From contig NZ_FQVO01000004.1 of assembly GCF_900129385.1 (NCBI RefSeq), positions 186,001 through 250,000 of the forward strand: a DNA stretch of 64,000 nt. The letters run 5' to 3'. Under the pieces are notes generated by a model. That model did no database searches, was not told the origin of the DNA, and worked only from the letters and a program-made list of their open reading frames with translations. How positions within the stretch are numbered: the stretch's first letter is position 1; every line of letters begins with the position of its first letter. A program made the position numbers and the translations under genes. Origin of the DNA: Chryseobacterium takakiae (lineage in GTDB: Bacteria > Bacteroidota > Bacteroidia > Flavobacteriales > Weeksellaceae). This document shows positions 35,920 to 44,892 of the stretch, piece after piece.

Positions 35920-36192
35920 TTATCTTGTAGCTCTTAATAAACGTTTTTCATTTTGATATCGCAGATTCAGGGCTTTCAGCTGATCGCTTTTCATTTTTTT
36001 GGTAGCAAGCGGATGATTGAGAATCAGTCTTTTTTCGGTATTGTATTTTTTGTCAAGTTCCCGTGCTTTATCACTATAAAGCTGGCTTCTTGACGGATGA
36101 GGCGGTGCTGGCGGGCGCGAAGGATGTTTCTGTGCAAAAGCTTCTGCAGATAAACCCAAAAACAAAAGTGTGGTAATTAAAAACTTTTTCAT
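35920..36192 (-). CDS. small exported basic protein
   Basis: The 90-residue product has a signal peptide (KKFLITTLLFLGLSAEAFAQ) followed by a Pro/His/Ser-rich linker (KHPSRPPAPPHPSRSQ) and a very basic, probably helical mature region (ARELDKKYNTEKRLILNH, LKALNLRYQNEKRLLRATR). Two similar pieces (YNTEKRLILN and YQNEKRLLRA) suggest an internal duplication. I recognise no family. It may be a periplasmic stress or metal-binding protein, but nothing in the sequence proves it. Confidence 0.65.
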   Translation of the reverse strand: MKKFLITTLLFLGLSAEAFAQKHPSRPPAPPHPSRSQLYSDKARELDKKYNTEKRLILNHPLATKKMKSDQLKALNLRYQNEKRLLRATR

Positions 36193-36291
36193 GACTTTTT
36201 ATTTTTTGAATGATTGAGCTTTAGCTCAAATATCATTTTGGTTTATCAAATATTTACATATATCATACCACAATTAAATTGGCTTTCCTAA

Positions 36292-37605
36292 TTACTTTTT
36301 ATTGTATGAAACTCTCCATACGATTCCGCTTACGTCATCGGCAACGAGTAAGGAACCGTCGGCAATCTGCAATACGCCCACCGGTCTTCCGTATACATCT
36401 CCTTTTGCTTCATCAGCAATGAATCCTGTAAGAAAAGGCTGATATGGAGCTGAAGCTTTTCCGCCCGCAAAAGGTACAAATGCAACCTGGTATCCTACCA
36501 GCGAAGATCTGTTCCATGATCCGTGCTGGCCTATAAAAGCTCCGTTTTTATATTTTTCCGGAAACTGGCCGCCGGTATAAAAAGTAAGTCCTAAAGATGC
36601 GGTATGGCTTCCCAGCGGGACATCAGGAACAATGGTTTTTGCAACCAGATCAGGCTTTTCACCTTTTCTCCTCGGGTCTTCATTTTTCCCGAAATAGGCG
36701 TAAGGCCAGCCATAAAAAGCATTGTGCTTTACACTCGTGAGATAATCTGGAACCAGCTCGTCACCAAGCTCATCGCGTTCGTTAACAACTGTCCAAAGCT
36801 CACCGGTAACAGGGTTCCAGCTCATGCCTACAGGATTTCTTAAGCCAGCAGCAAAAATTTTCTCCCCGCTTCCGTCCGGATTTACTTCAAGAATATTAGC
36901 TCTTCGTATTTCATTTTCCATTCCGTTTTCACCTACGTTACTGCCGGAACCGACACTGATGTAAATTTTAGACTGATCTTTATTGGCAATTAAATTTCTT
37001 GTCCAGTGGTTATTATATCCTCCGGCAGGAAGATTTACAATCTTTTTTCCAGGCTGGGTAATTTTTGTATCTCCGAGTTTGTAAGGATATACCCAAAGTC
37101 CATCAGTATTGGCGACGTAAAATTTATCTTTTATGATGAGCATTCCGTAAGGCTGATTCAGATTGCTCAAAAATACCGATGAAGATTCAGCAACGCCGTC
37201 TTTGTTGGCATCGCGGTACAGGATAATTCGGTTGGCTGATTTACCACCAACTTCGGCATCGCTTTTACCGCTGATGTCGTTTTTTATTTTTTCGGTTGTA
37301 GAACGTTCGGAATTCGAAAGAACGACAAAAATATCTCCGTTTTCAGCCTGAATCATATTTCTCGGGCTTTTTATATTGTCTGCAAAACGGGTAACCGTAA
37401 ATCCTTCCGGTGCAACAGGTGTTTTTCCTTTGGGCCACCCGATTACATTGCTGAACTTGTTTTTAGAATTTTTCTCGTCAGGTGCAGGCAATTTTAACGT
37501 ATCTGTTTCTGTAACTACTTCTTTCCGGGCTGAAGTATTTTCATTTTTATTTTCTTTACAGCTGAAAACAATCAGTGCCAAAGCAGGTAAAAGATATTTT
37601 TTCAT
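36292..37605 (-). CDS. PQQ-dependent sugar dehydrogenase-like lipoprotein (glucose/sorbosone dehydrogenase family)
   Basis: The 437-residue product starts with a lipoprotein signal (KKYLLPALALIVFSC) and a charged linker. The remainder is a six-bladed beta-propeller of the glucose/sorbosone dehydrogenase family: GFTVTRFADNIKSPRNM, NHWTRNLIANKDQSKIYISV, AAGLRNPVGMSWNPVTGELW, VNERDELGDELVPDYLT, and the closing FGQ-type IGQHGSWNRSSLVGYQV. Members oxidise aldose sugars with PQQ in the periplasm; many Bacteroidota homologues have no proven substrate. The gene stands alone among sugar-related genes (GH3 and GH29 upstream). Confidence 0.87.
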   Translation of the reverse strand: MKKYLLPALALIVFSCKENKNENTSARKEVVTETDTLKLPAPDEKNSKNKFSNVIGWPKGKTPVAPEGFTVTRFADNIKSPRNMIQAENGDIFVVLSNSERSTTEKIKNDISGKSDAEVGGKSANRIILYRDANKDGVAESSSVFLSNLNQPYGMLIIKDKFYVANTDGLWVYPYKLGDTKITQPGKKIVNLPAGGYNNHWTRNLIANKDQSKIYISVGSGSNVGENGMENEIRRANILEVNPDGSGEKIFAAGLRNPVGMSWNPVTGELWTVVNERDELGDELVPDYLTSVKHNAFYGWPYAYFGKNEDPRRKGEKPDLVAKTIVPDVPLGSHTASLGLTFYTGGQFPEKYKNGAFIGQHGSWNRSSLVGYQVAFVPFAGGKASAPYQPFLTGFIADEAKGDVYGRPVGVLQIADGSLLVADDVSGIVWRVSYNKK

Positions 37606-37708
37606 AGATTAAATTGTGATGGTTTGTAACTTGGTTTGCAAAAAGTGTTCCTTAGGAAATCTGTGAAGCTCGCGGCTTTATAAGAATTTATCATTACACA
37701 AAATAAAT

Positions 37709-38047
37709 TCACCCGACTACAAAAGCCTTCAATTCCGCTAATTTTCCATCTTCAAATCTCCAGACGTCGCAATATTCATAGGAAATCCATTCCGAATTTT
37801 CGCTCTGTAAACTGATTGTTCCTATTGCGGTTAAATAGTTGCCTTCTTCAATCATTAATGTAACTTCAAACTTCGGAGGCTCCTTGTAGGCTTCAGCCAT
37901 ATAAGCTTTTACCTCATCAATTCCGTTAAGAGTACGGTCTCCAACAAAAGTCCAACGGGTATCCTTTGTACAAAATTCTAAAAACCCTTCGTGGTCGCCT
38001 GCCGTAATACAGGCATTAGCTTTCTGCAATATCAGCTTTAAATTCAT
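37709..38047 (-). CDS. SnoaL/NTF2-like small protein
   Basis: The 112-residue product has the cone-shaped NTF2 fold pattern of SnoaL-like proteins: an N-terminal helix (QKANACITAGDHEGFLEFC), then DTRWTFVGDRTLNGIDEVKA and a final beta-sheet (WISYEYCDVWRFEDGKLAEL). Such proteins bind or convert small hydrophobic molecules, but many are of unknown function. No signal peptide is present. It is monocistronic. Confidence 0.85.
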   Translation of the reverse strand: MNLKLILQKANACITAGDHEGFLEFCTKDTRWTFVGDRTLNGIDEVKAYMAEAYKEPPKFEVTLMIEEGNYLTAIGTISLQSENSEWISYEYCDVWRFEDGKLAELKAFVVG

Positions 38048-38145
38048 AGTGGTTTTTTTTTAAGTAAAGTTGATTCTATTGCTGCTAAAAATGTGCCGAC
38101 CTGTGTTATGGCTGCAACAGACTTTTGGCTTTAATTATCCGGAAA

Positions 38146-40812
38146 TCACTCCACCTCAACATTCTGCTTCAAAGGTAAGTTTTTGGAAGAATTGCCTATA
38201 AAAATCCTGTACGTTCCTTTTTCAACCTTCCATTTCATATTTTGGTCTAAAAACCGTAAATCTTTTACAGGCACTTCTATGGTTACCTGTTTTGATTCTC
38301 CCGGTTTCAGATGAACTTTCTGAAAACCTTTCAATTCAATAATAGGCCTTGAAACCGAAGCGATTAAATCTTTTACATACAGCTGTACGACTTCACTACC
38401 CTCTCTTAAACCTGTATTTTTAACGCTGACTTTAGCAATAATCGTTTCGTTTTCAGTAAGTTTTAATTGGTTTAACTTTAAATCTGAGATTTCAAAAGTA
38501 GTATAGCTTAACCCGAACCCAAATGGATACAGCGGTTCGCCGCTAAGATCATAATAATCGTTTCCTCTTCCCGTCGGATGATGGTTGTACGTCAGGGGCA
38601 ACTGCCCTTCCTCTATCGGAAAAGTAACAGGTAATTTACCGGATGGATTTTCTTCACCGAAAAGAACTTTAGCCACTGCTCTTCCACCCTCTTCTCCGGG
38701 ATACCAAATATCTAAAATGGCACCTACTTTATCTTTCCAATCCGTAGTTTTTATTGCAGATCCGCCTACAAGTACTACTGCTACAGGCTTTTTTAGTTTT
38801 GAAACTTCATCAATAAATTGTTCCTGATTTCCGGGAAGTGCCAGTGAAGAACGATCCTGAAACTCACCTTCGTGAATTCCTGCGGTTACGATGATATAAT
38901 CTGCGTCCCCAGCGAGCTGTAAAGCATTAGTAAAGTCTTTCTTATAATCCGGCAATCCGTAATTCCAGATAAGTTCAATATTAGCTTCACCTCTGTTTTC
39001 ATGAAATTCTACAGTAAGATCGTATTTTTCGCCTTTCTTAAAATCCATATCAACCGTTTTGGATGAATAACTCAGTTTTTCCCAATGGTCGATCACTAAC
39101 TTTCCATTCAAAAACAGTCTGAACCCATCATTTCCGCGAAGTCCCAGCTGATATTTGCCTGTTGCCGGAGCTTGCAGTTCCCCCGTCCAGCGGATACTGT
39201 AATTGTCGGGTTGCAGTACTTCAGGATTTGGGGAATACAAGGTCCATTTGAAATTTAATTGTTCGTCCTGTCTTTCAAAAGCAGGATTTCCTTTTAAATC
39301 AGAATTGGAAAAATAGATTCCTTTTAACCCTTTTTGATTTCCGGAAAATAAAAATTCAGCCGGAACAGCAACCAGCTTTTTCAGATTCCAGTCGATTCCT
39401 TTCGAATACGTGATTTTAATATTTTTATTTTTAACAACATCTTTAATCCCTTCTAGAATGTTCACTTTCTTATTTCCCGGTCCTGAATACCCGCCTAATC
39501 TTGCATCCACCGCATCAGTCCCCACAACCAGAATCTTTTTCATCGTTTCCGGAACAGGAAGTGTCTTATTGATATTTTGAAGAAGTACAAAAGATTCAGC
39601 GGCTGCCTTTTCGGCTAAAGCTTTATGGTTGATTTTCTTTAATTCCTGAATTTGTTTATCCGAAACATAAGGATTTTCGAACAATCCTAATTCAAATTTT
39701 GCCCGTAAAACCCTTGTTACCGCATCATCAATTCTTTGCTGAGAAATTCTTCCGTCCAGAAAGGGTGGAATAAATAATTTATAATGTTTATACTCCGTCT
39801 GGAAAATAACATCCAATCCTGCATTCATCGCCTGTGCAGAAGCATCATCATAATCTTTTGCTGTAAAATGAAGCACATTGGCACCACCTACTGCACTTGC
39901 ATCACTGATCACAAATCCTTTAAAATCCCATTCATTTTTTAATTTTTCCGTCAACAACCAGTGATTGGCAGTCGAGGGCCTTCCATCCAGCAGATTATAA
40001 GACGTCATTACCGAACGGCTTTTTCCCTGTTGAAAGGCTTTTTCAAATGGTATGAGATGCGTTTCTTCCAGATATCTTCTGCTCCAGTGAATCGGGTAAG
40101 AATCCCGGCCGCCTTCTCCTACATTTGCTAAAAAATGTTTCGGAGTGGTAATAATTCCCTGATTTTCAAAAGAACTGACGAAGCTTACGCCCATTACAGA
40201 AGTCAGAAAAGGATCTTCACCATAGGTCTCTTCGGTTCTGCCCCAGCGAACATCACTTGCCAAATTGACAACCGGTGTTAAAATCTGACGGATTCCTCTT
40301 AATTTCGATTCTTTGGCAATGGCTGTAGAAACTTCCTTCATCAGGTCAGGATTAAACGTTGCCGCCAGTCCGATGGCTTGTGGAAAAGCCGTTGCGCCTT
40401 CCCGCATTAATCCGTGCAATGCCTCATCAAAAGGGATGATTGGAATTCCTAACCGGGATTCTTCAACAAAATATTTCTGGATAGTATTGATTTTCCTGGC
40501 CAATTTTTCCGCATCTTCATTGGCATTATAGGTTAACAGCTGCCCTGCCGCTCCGCCTCCCTGATTTCCTGCGCTTACCTGCAGCCCGAAAATTCCGTGC
40601 GCATACTGGCCTTTCGGAACATTATCCAAATCTCCCGGAATCATGAAGCACTGCCAGAATTTTTCTTCAGGAGTCATTCTTTTTAATAAATCCTGAACCC
40701 TCGCTTCAACAGGTTGTTTTGGATCTTTGTATAATGGTTTTTGAGCTGAGATAAACGCATAATTCAATAATGAAATTGCTATGATTTTAAAACGAAGTTT
40801 ACAACGCATCAC
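38146..40812 (-). CDS. glycoside hydrolase family 3 beta-glucosidase with PA14 insert
   Basis: The 888-residue exported enzyme has an N-terminal signal (FKIIAISLLNYAFISAQ), a GH3 TIM-barrel domain (RMTPEEKFWQCFM, GIPIIPFDEALHGL), a catalytic-nucleophile motif FKGFVISDASAVGG (Asp about residue 299), a GH3 C-terminal domain, a PA14 carbohydrate-binding insert at about residues 500-625 (GIYFSNSDLKGNPAFERQ, GLRGNDGFRLFLNGKLVIDHW) and a C-terminal fibronectin-III-like domain (GSEVVQLYVKDL). Such enzymes trim beta-linked oligosaccharides in the periplasm or at the surface. Three copies of TTaACGCtC lie in its upstream region. Confidence 0.93.
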   Translation of the reverse strand: MMRCKLRFKIIAISLLNYAFISAQKPLYKDPKQPVEARVQDLLKRMTPEEKFWQCFMIPGDLDNVPKGQYAHGIFGLQVSAGNQGGGAAGQLLTYNANEDAEKLARKINTIQKYFVEESRLGIPIIPFDEALHGLMREGATAFPQAIGLAATFNPDLMKEVSTAIAKESKLRGIRQILTPVVNLASDVRWGRTEETYGEDPFLTSVMGVSFVSSFENQGIITTPKHFLANVGEGGRDSYPIHWSRRYLEETHLIPFEKAFQQGKSRSVMTSYNLLDGRPSTANHWLLTEKLKNEWDFKGFVISDASAVGGANVLHFTAKDYDDASAQAMNAGLDVIFQTEYKHYKLFIPPFLDGRISQQRIDDAVTRVLRAKFELGLFENPYVSDKQIQELKKINHKALAEKAAAESFVLLQNINKTLPVPETMKKILVVGTDAVDARLGGYSGPGNKKVNILEGIKDVVKNKNIKITYSKGIDWNLKKLVAVPAEFLFSGNQKGLKGIYFSNSDLKGNPAFERQDEQLNFKWTLYSPNPEVLQPDNYSIRWTGELQAPATGKYQLGLRGNDGFRLFLNGKLVIDHWEKLSYSSKTVDMDFKKGEKYDLTVEFHENRGEANIELIWNYGLPDYKKDFTNALQLAGDADYIIVTAGIHEGEFQDRSSLALPGNQEQFIDEVSKLKKPVAVVLVGGSAIKTTDWKDKVGAILDIWYPGEEGGRAVAKVLFGEENPSGKLPVTFPIEEGQLPLTYNHHPTGRGNDYYDLSGEPLYPFGFGLSYTTFEISDLKLNQLKLTENETIIAKVSVKNTGLREGSEVVQLYVKDLIASVSRPIIELKGFQKVHLKPGESKQVTIEVPVKDLRFLDQNMKWKVEKGTYRIFIGNSSKNLPLKQNVEVE

Positions 40813-40954
40813 GAAAATAATTTAGTTTAAATAAATTCTTTTGTCTTCAAAAGGACCAAAAGTTCAAGACTTGGAACTCTTCGCTAAAAATAAAATCTGT
40901 TCTCTAAAAATTCTAAAACTCGTGCGAATTTAATATTTGTTCTTCGGTTCAATA

Positions 40955-41020
40955 TTGTTAACGCGCTCAAACAGTAGAACTTTCTTAACGCTCACATATT
41001 TCATTTTCTTAACGCTCCGA
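40955..41020 (-). promoter_or_regulatory. three direct repeats upstream of the GH3 gene, candidate operator
   Basis: The motif recurs as TTGTTAACGCGCTCA (40955-40969), TTCTTAACGCTCAC (40982-40995) and TTCTTAACGCTCCG (41007-41020), spaced 27 and 25 nt apart. This corresponds to two to three helical turns and suggests repeated contacts by one regulator. The sites lie 143-208 nt upstream of the GH3 start. Confidence 0.45.
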
Positions 41021-41061
41021 TTTCCTATGTCATTTTGATATCAAATAGTCTACAATTTGAA

Positions 41062-42504
41062 CTATTGTCTAATTTGAATTACGGTTGAATATTTCAATTG
41101 ATTTCTTTCTTCCGGCAAATCAACTTTAATTACATTTCCTGATTGTTTCCATTGAATTTTATTTTTTAATCCTAAAACTTTTAGTGATTTTGGTTTAAAA
41201 TTCTCCGGAATGGTAAAATTTAATGTTGATGGAGATTTATAATTTGTTTTTTCGTCCAGGTGAAAAATATTCACTGTTTTTCCGTCTTTGCTTTGGGTGT
41301 AGTAAAAGTTACCGTCGTGGTAGGGAGCTACACTTCTGGTTGCAAAAACAGCCGATTGGTTTTGATCCATCCAGTCCGAAATTTCTTTCAGCCTTTCGTA
41401 AACAATGGCATCATAATCTCCGTTTGGTCCCGGAGCAATATTCATCAGGTAATTTCCACCTCGTGAAATGATTTTTACCAATGTTTCGATAATTTTCTGC
41501 GAAGATTTATAGTTATCATTTGGGACATATGAAAATGAATCTCCCATCGTGATGCAGCTTTCCCACGGAACAGAGAGCGGTTTTTCCGGAACGGCCTGCT
41601 CCGGTGTTATGTAATTTTCCCACTTTCCGGGAACAGTACGGTCTACGATGATGATTCCAGGCTGATTTTTTCGGGCCATCGTTCCGATTTTATCCATATC
41701 GATATCCTGTTCGACTTTGATGGTTCGCTGCCATTCAACATTAGGATCGATGGTATAAAACGGGCGCACCCAGCCGCCGTCCAGCCAGAGAATGTCTATT
41801 TTTCCATATTTGGAGGTGATTTCATTGAGCTGATTGAAAGTAAACGTTTTGAAGCTTTCCCATTTTTCGGGATATTTTTTAGGATCATAATTTACATTCC
41901 TGTCTTTTGGCGGAAAGTAGGACCACCAGTAATCGTCAGAATGCCAGTCGGGTTTTGAAAAATAGGCCCCGATCTTAAATCCTTCTTTCCGGAACGTATT
42001 AAAAATCTCTTTCGTAACATCTGCTTTTGGATTTTTAGAAAAAGGCGTTTTCGGAGAGGTTATTTTATAATCAGATTGTTGTGTGTCAAACATGGCGAAA
42101 CCATCATGATGTTTGGTGGTGAATACTACATATTTCATTCCTGCTTTTTTTACAGCATCCGCCCATTTTTGCGGATTAAACTGTACCGGATTGAAAGTTG
42201 TCTGGAGGTTTTCGTAGTTTTTTACATATTCATAGTATGACTTTCCATGTTCGGGTTTTCTTTGGGTCCAGGATTCATCTTCCGGGCAGAGGCTCCAGCT
42301 TTCGACAATTCCCCATTGGCTGTATGTTCCCCAGTGCATGAACAATCCGAATTTAAGATCCTGCCAGTTTTCAAGATTCTGAACAACCAAAGGATCATCC
42401 GGTTTCTGATACCCTTCTGAAACATTGTGTGCCTGTGAAAAAAATACAGATGAGATAAATAAAGCGGAGAGAAATACGGTTTTAGTTTTTAGCCTGATGA
42501 ACAT
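41062..42504 (-). CDS. alpha-L-fucosidase, glycoside hydrolase family 29
   Basis: The 480-residue protein has a signal peptide (KTKTVFLSALFISSVFFSQA) and a GH29 catalytic barrel: FGLFMHWGTYSQWGIVE, VVFTTKHHDGFAMFDTQQSD, KIGAYFSKPDW, the nucleophile in KIDILWLDGGW (Asp), and YLMNIAPGPNGDYDA. A C-terminal beta-sandwich (VFATRSVAPYHDGNFYYTQS) follows. It removes fucose residues, probably from surface or environmental glycans. With the GH3 gene downstream in the same orientation it forms a glycan-degradation pair, though 249 nt and three repeats separate them. Confidence 0.93.
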   Translation of the reverse strand: MFIRLKTKTVFLSALFISSVFFSQAHNVSEGYQKPDDPLVVQNLENWQDLKFGLFMHWGTYSQWGIVESWSLCPEDESWTQRKPEHGKSYYEYVKNYENLQTTFNPVQFNPQKWADAVKKAGMKYVVFTTKHHDGFAMFDTQQSDYKITSPKTPFSKNPKADVTKEIFNTFRKEGFKIGAYFSKPDWHSDDYWWSYFPPKDRNVNYDPKKYPEKWESFKTFTFNQLNEITSKYGKIDILWLDGGWVRPFYTIDPNVEWQRTIKVEQDIDMDKIGTMARKNQPGIIIVDRTVPGKWENYITPEQAVPEKPLSVPWESCITMGDSFSYVPNDNYKSSQKIIETLVKIISRGGNYLMNIAPGPNGDYDAIVYERLKEISDWMDQNQSAVFATRSVAPYHDGNFYYTQSKDGKTVNIFHLDEKTNYKSPSTLNFTIPENFKPKSLKVLGLKNKIQWKQSGNVIKVDLPEERNQLKYSTVIQIRQ

Positions 42505-42584
42505 GCAGTTTCGTTTTTGCTAAATTAGTGTTTAACTACAAAAGGCGCAAAAGTTTTCTTGATACATAACCTATTTAGATTTTT

Positions 42585-42625
42585 GAAATATTTTAGAACA
42601 CATCAGTTGAAATCAAAGATTATTT
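42585..42625. repeat. dispersed intergenic repeat (TTTTAGAACACAT type)
   Basis: GAAATATTTTAGAACACATC is followed by GTTGAAATCAAAGATTATTT. It matches the elements at 10471-10507 and 44819-44855. Confidence 0.55.
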
Positions 42626-42681
42626 AGATATTATGAATCTTTGCGAGACCGGTTTTTGAAATTACAATATGCTTTTCATGA

Positions 42682-43584
42682 TCATTCAGATTGCATTAAA
42701 TTTTTAAAAGCAGATTCTACTGTTGGATATGAAAATTCAAATCCGCTTTTGATTAATTTTTCTGGATAAATATTTCGGCTTTTCAGTAATAATTCGGTTT
42801 CTGTCTTTAGAAATAGTGACGCTATTTCCAGTTGCCAGATTGGCGCATTCAATCCGAAAGGTATTTTCATTTCTTTTCTTAATTTCTTCATGAATTCCTG
42901 GTTTGACAAAGGATTTGGAGCGGTTATATTAATTTCCTCGGAGATATTTTCCTGAGCAATGATGAATTCTACCGCCCTGCAAAAATCCTGAATATGAATC
43001 CAGCTTATGTTCTGGTTGCCTCTTCCCTGTTTTCCTCCCAACCCGAGTTTTGTGAGCATTTTTAATTTAGGAAAAGCGCCGCCATTATTTCCTAACACAA
43101 TGGAAGTTCGTAAAGCAATTTTTCGCACATTTTCAGTTTTTACTTTAAAAAATTCGCTTTCCCAACTTTTGCAGATATTCATGGAGAAATCATCACCGAT
43201 TACCCCGTTTTCCTCTGTATTTAAATGTGTTTCTGAATGAATATAAATTGTTGCCGAACTTGCATTTAACCAAACTTTAGGCTTATTGATACATTCATTA
43301 ACTGCCTGCTGAAGAACTTTTGTACTTTCTATTCTGGATGAAAATATTTCCTTTTTGTTTTTGTCTGTATAACGGCAATCGACAGATTTTCCGGCAAGGT
43401 TGATAATAATATCGGCATTTTCAAGGATACTTTTCCATTCGCCCAACGTTTTTGCATCCCAGCAGATTTCATTTTTATGCTTTGGATTACGCGTTAAAAC
43501 ATACACCTGATGTCCTTTTTCAGTAAAATAATTTTTGAGGTTTTTGCCGAGAAATCCGGTTCCGGCAGCGATGATTATTTTCAT
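42682..43584 (-). CDS. TIGR01777-family SDR oxidoreductase (YfcH-like)
   Basis: The 300-residue protein begins with the Rossmann motif KIIIAAGTGFLGKNLKNYF and shows TIGR01777 hallmarks: a C-terminal conserved DUF1731-like region (APNPLSNQEFMKKLRKEM, LKSRNIYPEKLIKSGFEFSY) and the RIESTKVLQQAVN and SWIHIQDFCRAVEFII segments. The biochemical function of this widespread family is not established. In flavobacteria it commonly sits near SRPBCC and DUF2071 genes, as here. Confidence 0.9.
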   Translation of the reverse strand: MKIIIAAGTGFLGKNLKNYFTEKGHQVYVLTRNPKHKNEICWDAKTLGEWKSILENADIIINLAGKSVDCRYTDKNKKEIFSSRIESTKVLQQAVNECINKPKVWLNASSATIYIHSETHLNTEENGVIGDDFSMNICKSWESEFFKVKTENVRKIALRTSIVLGNNGGAFPKLKMLTKLGLGGKQGRGNQNISWIHIQDFCRAVEFIIAQENISEEINITAPNPLSNQEFMKKLRKEMKIPFGLNAPIWQLEIASLFLKTETELLLKSRNIYPEKLIKSGFEFSYPTVESAFKNLMQSE

Positions 43585-43669
43585 TTGTTGAGATTGAGGT
43601 TGATTGGTTTACTTTGTTTAATAGGACTTCATCCTACTTTTTTATATATCGCCACTTCGTGGCTCTGCC

Positions 43670-43966
43670 TTAATTACGCCAGATTTTGACGACCTTTATT
43701 GTTATATAAATTATTAATAATACCGTAATGATGCATTCTATAATTAAAATTGTAATAAAATAAAGTGGAAAAATTTTTATAATATTTTGTTGAAATAGTA
43801 GAAAGGCCGAGATAAAAAATAGATTTAAAATATATCTGAATAGTAGTTTTATTTTAATTTTTTCAAAAATCATATTTATAATAACCAAAGAAGCTATTGG
43901 AAAAACAATTGATGAAACTATGAGTAAGAAAATAACAAAACCTAAATCAATGGGGGCTCCTATCAT
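43670..43966 (-). CDS. small three-helix membrane protein
   Basis: The 98-residue product is almost entirely hydrophobic with three predicted membrane spans: about residues 8-32, 42-58 and 67-90. Its tail is short and basic (KVVKIWRN). I recognise no family. It follows the DUF2071 gene by 6 nt in the same orientation, so the two are probably co-transcribed. Confidence 0.65.
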   Translation of the reverse strand: MIGAPIDLGFVIFLLIVSSIVFPIASLVIINMIFEKIKIKLLFRYILNLFFISAFLLFQQNIIKIFPLYFITILIIECIITVLLIIYITIKVVKIWRN

Positions 43967-43972
43967 GAGTTT

Positions 43973-44676
43973 TTACACTAAATATTTTTTTGTTTTGACT
44001 TCAATTTCAGAGCCTTCTGCAAGCATTACAGAAATTGGTTTTTCATGATTTAAACATTCGAAATGTCTTCCATAACTGGCTTTAAAGTCTATGTTAAGCC
44101 GATAATTTTTTACCTGATAATAGTCCCATTTTGGGTGGCAGACTTCATATTCCGAAGTTTTATCTGCCTTTTTAGTAAAACCGAAATAATGCTCGGTAAT
44201 AAACTCGAATTCGGAATCGGATTCCATTTTCAGAGCCTCACTTTCTGCAGAAATTTTGATGGAGTGCCAAGATTTATCCTTCCATGAATATTTTATCAGC
44301 AATTCTTCGTCTTTTTGATGAATCAGATTCTTCATCGGTCTGGTATTGTAATTTTCTTTGTACACCAAATTGGCAATAAAACTTAAGGCCGGTTTCGGAA
44401 CGATTTCTTTGATGAAAACAACTCCTCTTTTCCATTCTGTTCCTTCTTTTTTCCTGACATAAAATCTTAGGTTAACCTCTTCAAAATTTTGATGAAAAGG
44501 GATTGGAAGCCCTAATAACTTTGTATTGAGAAACATAAATCCAACAAGGCTGATATAACATTTTCCCTGATAAAAATCGAGTTCGGTTCCTTTTGGAAGA
44601 TAGGTATGAGAATTTCGGGGCTGATTTCGTAATTGATGATGGCTAATTTTCGCCATTCGGCTTTTAGGAAGTTCAT
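43973..44676 (-). pseudogene. DUF2071 (YqjF-like) gene with a single-base frameshift near its 5' end
   Basis: From residue 20 of the frame starting at 44656 the product is a clear DUF2071 member (YLPKGTELDFYQGKCYISL, FMFLNTKLLGLPIPFHQNFE, LRFYVRKKEGTEWKRGVVF). Its first 19 residues (MAKISHHQLRNQPRNSHT) fit no family member. Starting instead at the ATG at 44676 gives MNFLKAEWRKLAIINYEI and SPEILIP, the typical N-terminus of this family, but in another frame. The two parts join if one base is added near 44603 (CCT ATC becoming CCN TAT), so one base has been lost there. The gene is either broken or carries a sequencing error. The rest is intact, 224 residues of a family of unknown function. Confidence 0.75.
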
Positions 44677-44692
44677 TGTTTTTATGGATTGA

Positions 44693-44747
44693 GGTTAAGG
44701 TTAAGGTTAAGGTTAAGGTTAAGGTAAGGTTGAGGTTGAGGTTGAGA
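44693..44747. repeat. GGTTAA/GGTTGA hexamer microsatellite
   Basis: The stretch reads GAGGTTAAGG and then repeats GGTTAA about five times before changing to GGTTGA three times. It lies 17 nt upstream of the DUF2071 ATG. A looser version (GAGGTAACGATAAGGTTGAG) occurs at 62094-62113, so the sequence belongs to a class of intergenic slippage repeats. Confidence 0.75.
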
Positions 44748-44818
44748 TAATGCTAAGTTTAATTTGAAAGCTCAAGAGTTTCTTGACACATGAGTCACCT
44801 AAGTTTATTGTAATGCTT

Positions 44819-44855
44819 GAAAATATTTTAGAACACATTAAAAAATCTACTATTT
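44819..44855. repeat. dispersed intergenic repeat (TTTTAGAACACAT type)
   Basis: GAAAATATTTTAGAACACAT followed by TAAAAAATCTACTATTT matches the elements at 10471-10507 and 42585-42625. It is preceded by TGACACATGAGTCACCTAAG, which also has relatives at 10436-10446. Confidence 0.55.
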
Positions 44856-44892
44856 TCTAAATATTACTTATGGATTACTCATTATAATTTTT

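Noticed and set aside
44693..44747. Telomere-like GGTTAA repeats
   Set aside because: Only about five units, within a bacterial intergenic region; better explained as a slippage microsatellite than a telomere or chromosome end.
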